Assembly: GCA_949840605.1 (NCBI GenBank)
Contig: CATKXN010000058.1
Location: 1 to 15,114, forward strand
From: an uncultured Alistipes sp.
Lineage (GTDB): Bacteria > Bacteroidota > Bacteroidia > Bacteroidales > Rikenellaceae
Direction: 5' to 3'
DNA: 15,114 nt
The notes under the pieces were generated by a model. That model was not told the DNA's origin and ran no database searches. It saw only the letters and a list, made by a program, of their open reading frames with translations. The position numbers were made by a program, and so were the translations under genes. Positions within the stretch are counted from its first letter, which is position 1; each line of letters opens with the position of its first letter. Shown in pieces: positions 13,891-15,114 of this stretch.

Positions 13891-15114
<1,224 letters not shown>

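Overview
The window looks like a chromosomal segment of a GC-rich Bacteroidota, most likely Alistipes or a close member of the Rikenellaceae. This is inferred from three things. Promoters recur as TTG, a 19-20 base gap, then TAnnTTTG or a close variant, which is the Bacteroidota sigma pattern. Obvious Shine-Dalgarno sites are generally absent. The gene content also fits: a fused glycogen synthase/phosphorylase, a GH57/GT4/GH133 glycogen cluster, a subclass A2 beta-lactamase and an ATP-dependent PEP carboxykinase. I see no rRNA, tRNA, CRISPR array, insertion sequence or prophage gene.

Left part (1-3148). A 62-base-period repeat and a hairpin terminator close an upstream gene outside the window. 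An AraC-family regulator and a subclass A2 class A beta-lactamase follow on the plus strand, only 6 bases apart. A symmetric terminator separates them from a convergent DJ-1/PfpI protein. The DJ-1 gene is divergent from a single-cysteine HxlR-family regulator, and their 148-base control region holds face-to-face -7 boxes and an 18-base inverted repeat.

Centre (3169-12279, all minus strand). This is a glycogen cluster. In transcription order it holds a 1416-residue fusion of a GT3 glycogen synthase with a GT35 phosphorylase, a GH133-type debranching enzyme with an unusual lysine-rich tail, a GT4 glycosyltransferase and a GH57 alpha-amylase-like enzyme. Promoter-like sites precede the fusion gene and the debranching gene; the last two genes are 7 bases apart. 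Together the proteins could build, trim and phosphorolyse cytoplasmic glycogen. No GlgC or GlgB is visible. The synthase half is of the UDP-glucose type, so GlgC may not be needed.

Right part (12438-15114). hemW (minus strand), whose best promoter match predicts a nearly leaderless mRNA, is divergent from pckA (plus strand), which runs off the window edge after 408 codons. Their 340-base gap holds a promoter for each and a small hairpin in the pckA leader.

I found no clearly new multi-gene system. The best leads are an Asn in the TWM-x segment of the debranching enzyme where eukaryotic relatives have Asp, its histone-like tail, the AraC/beta-lactamase pair, and the control region of the HxlR/DJ-1 pair.
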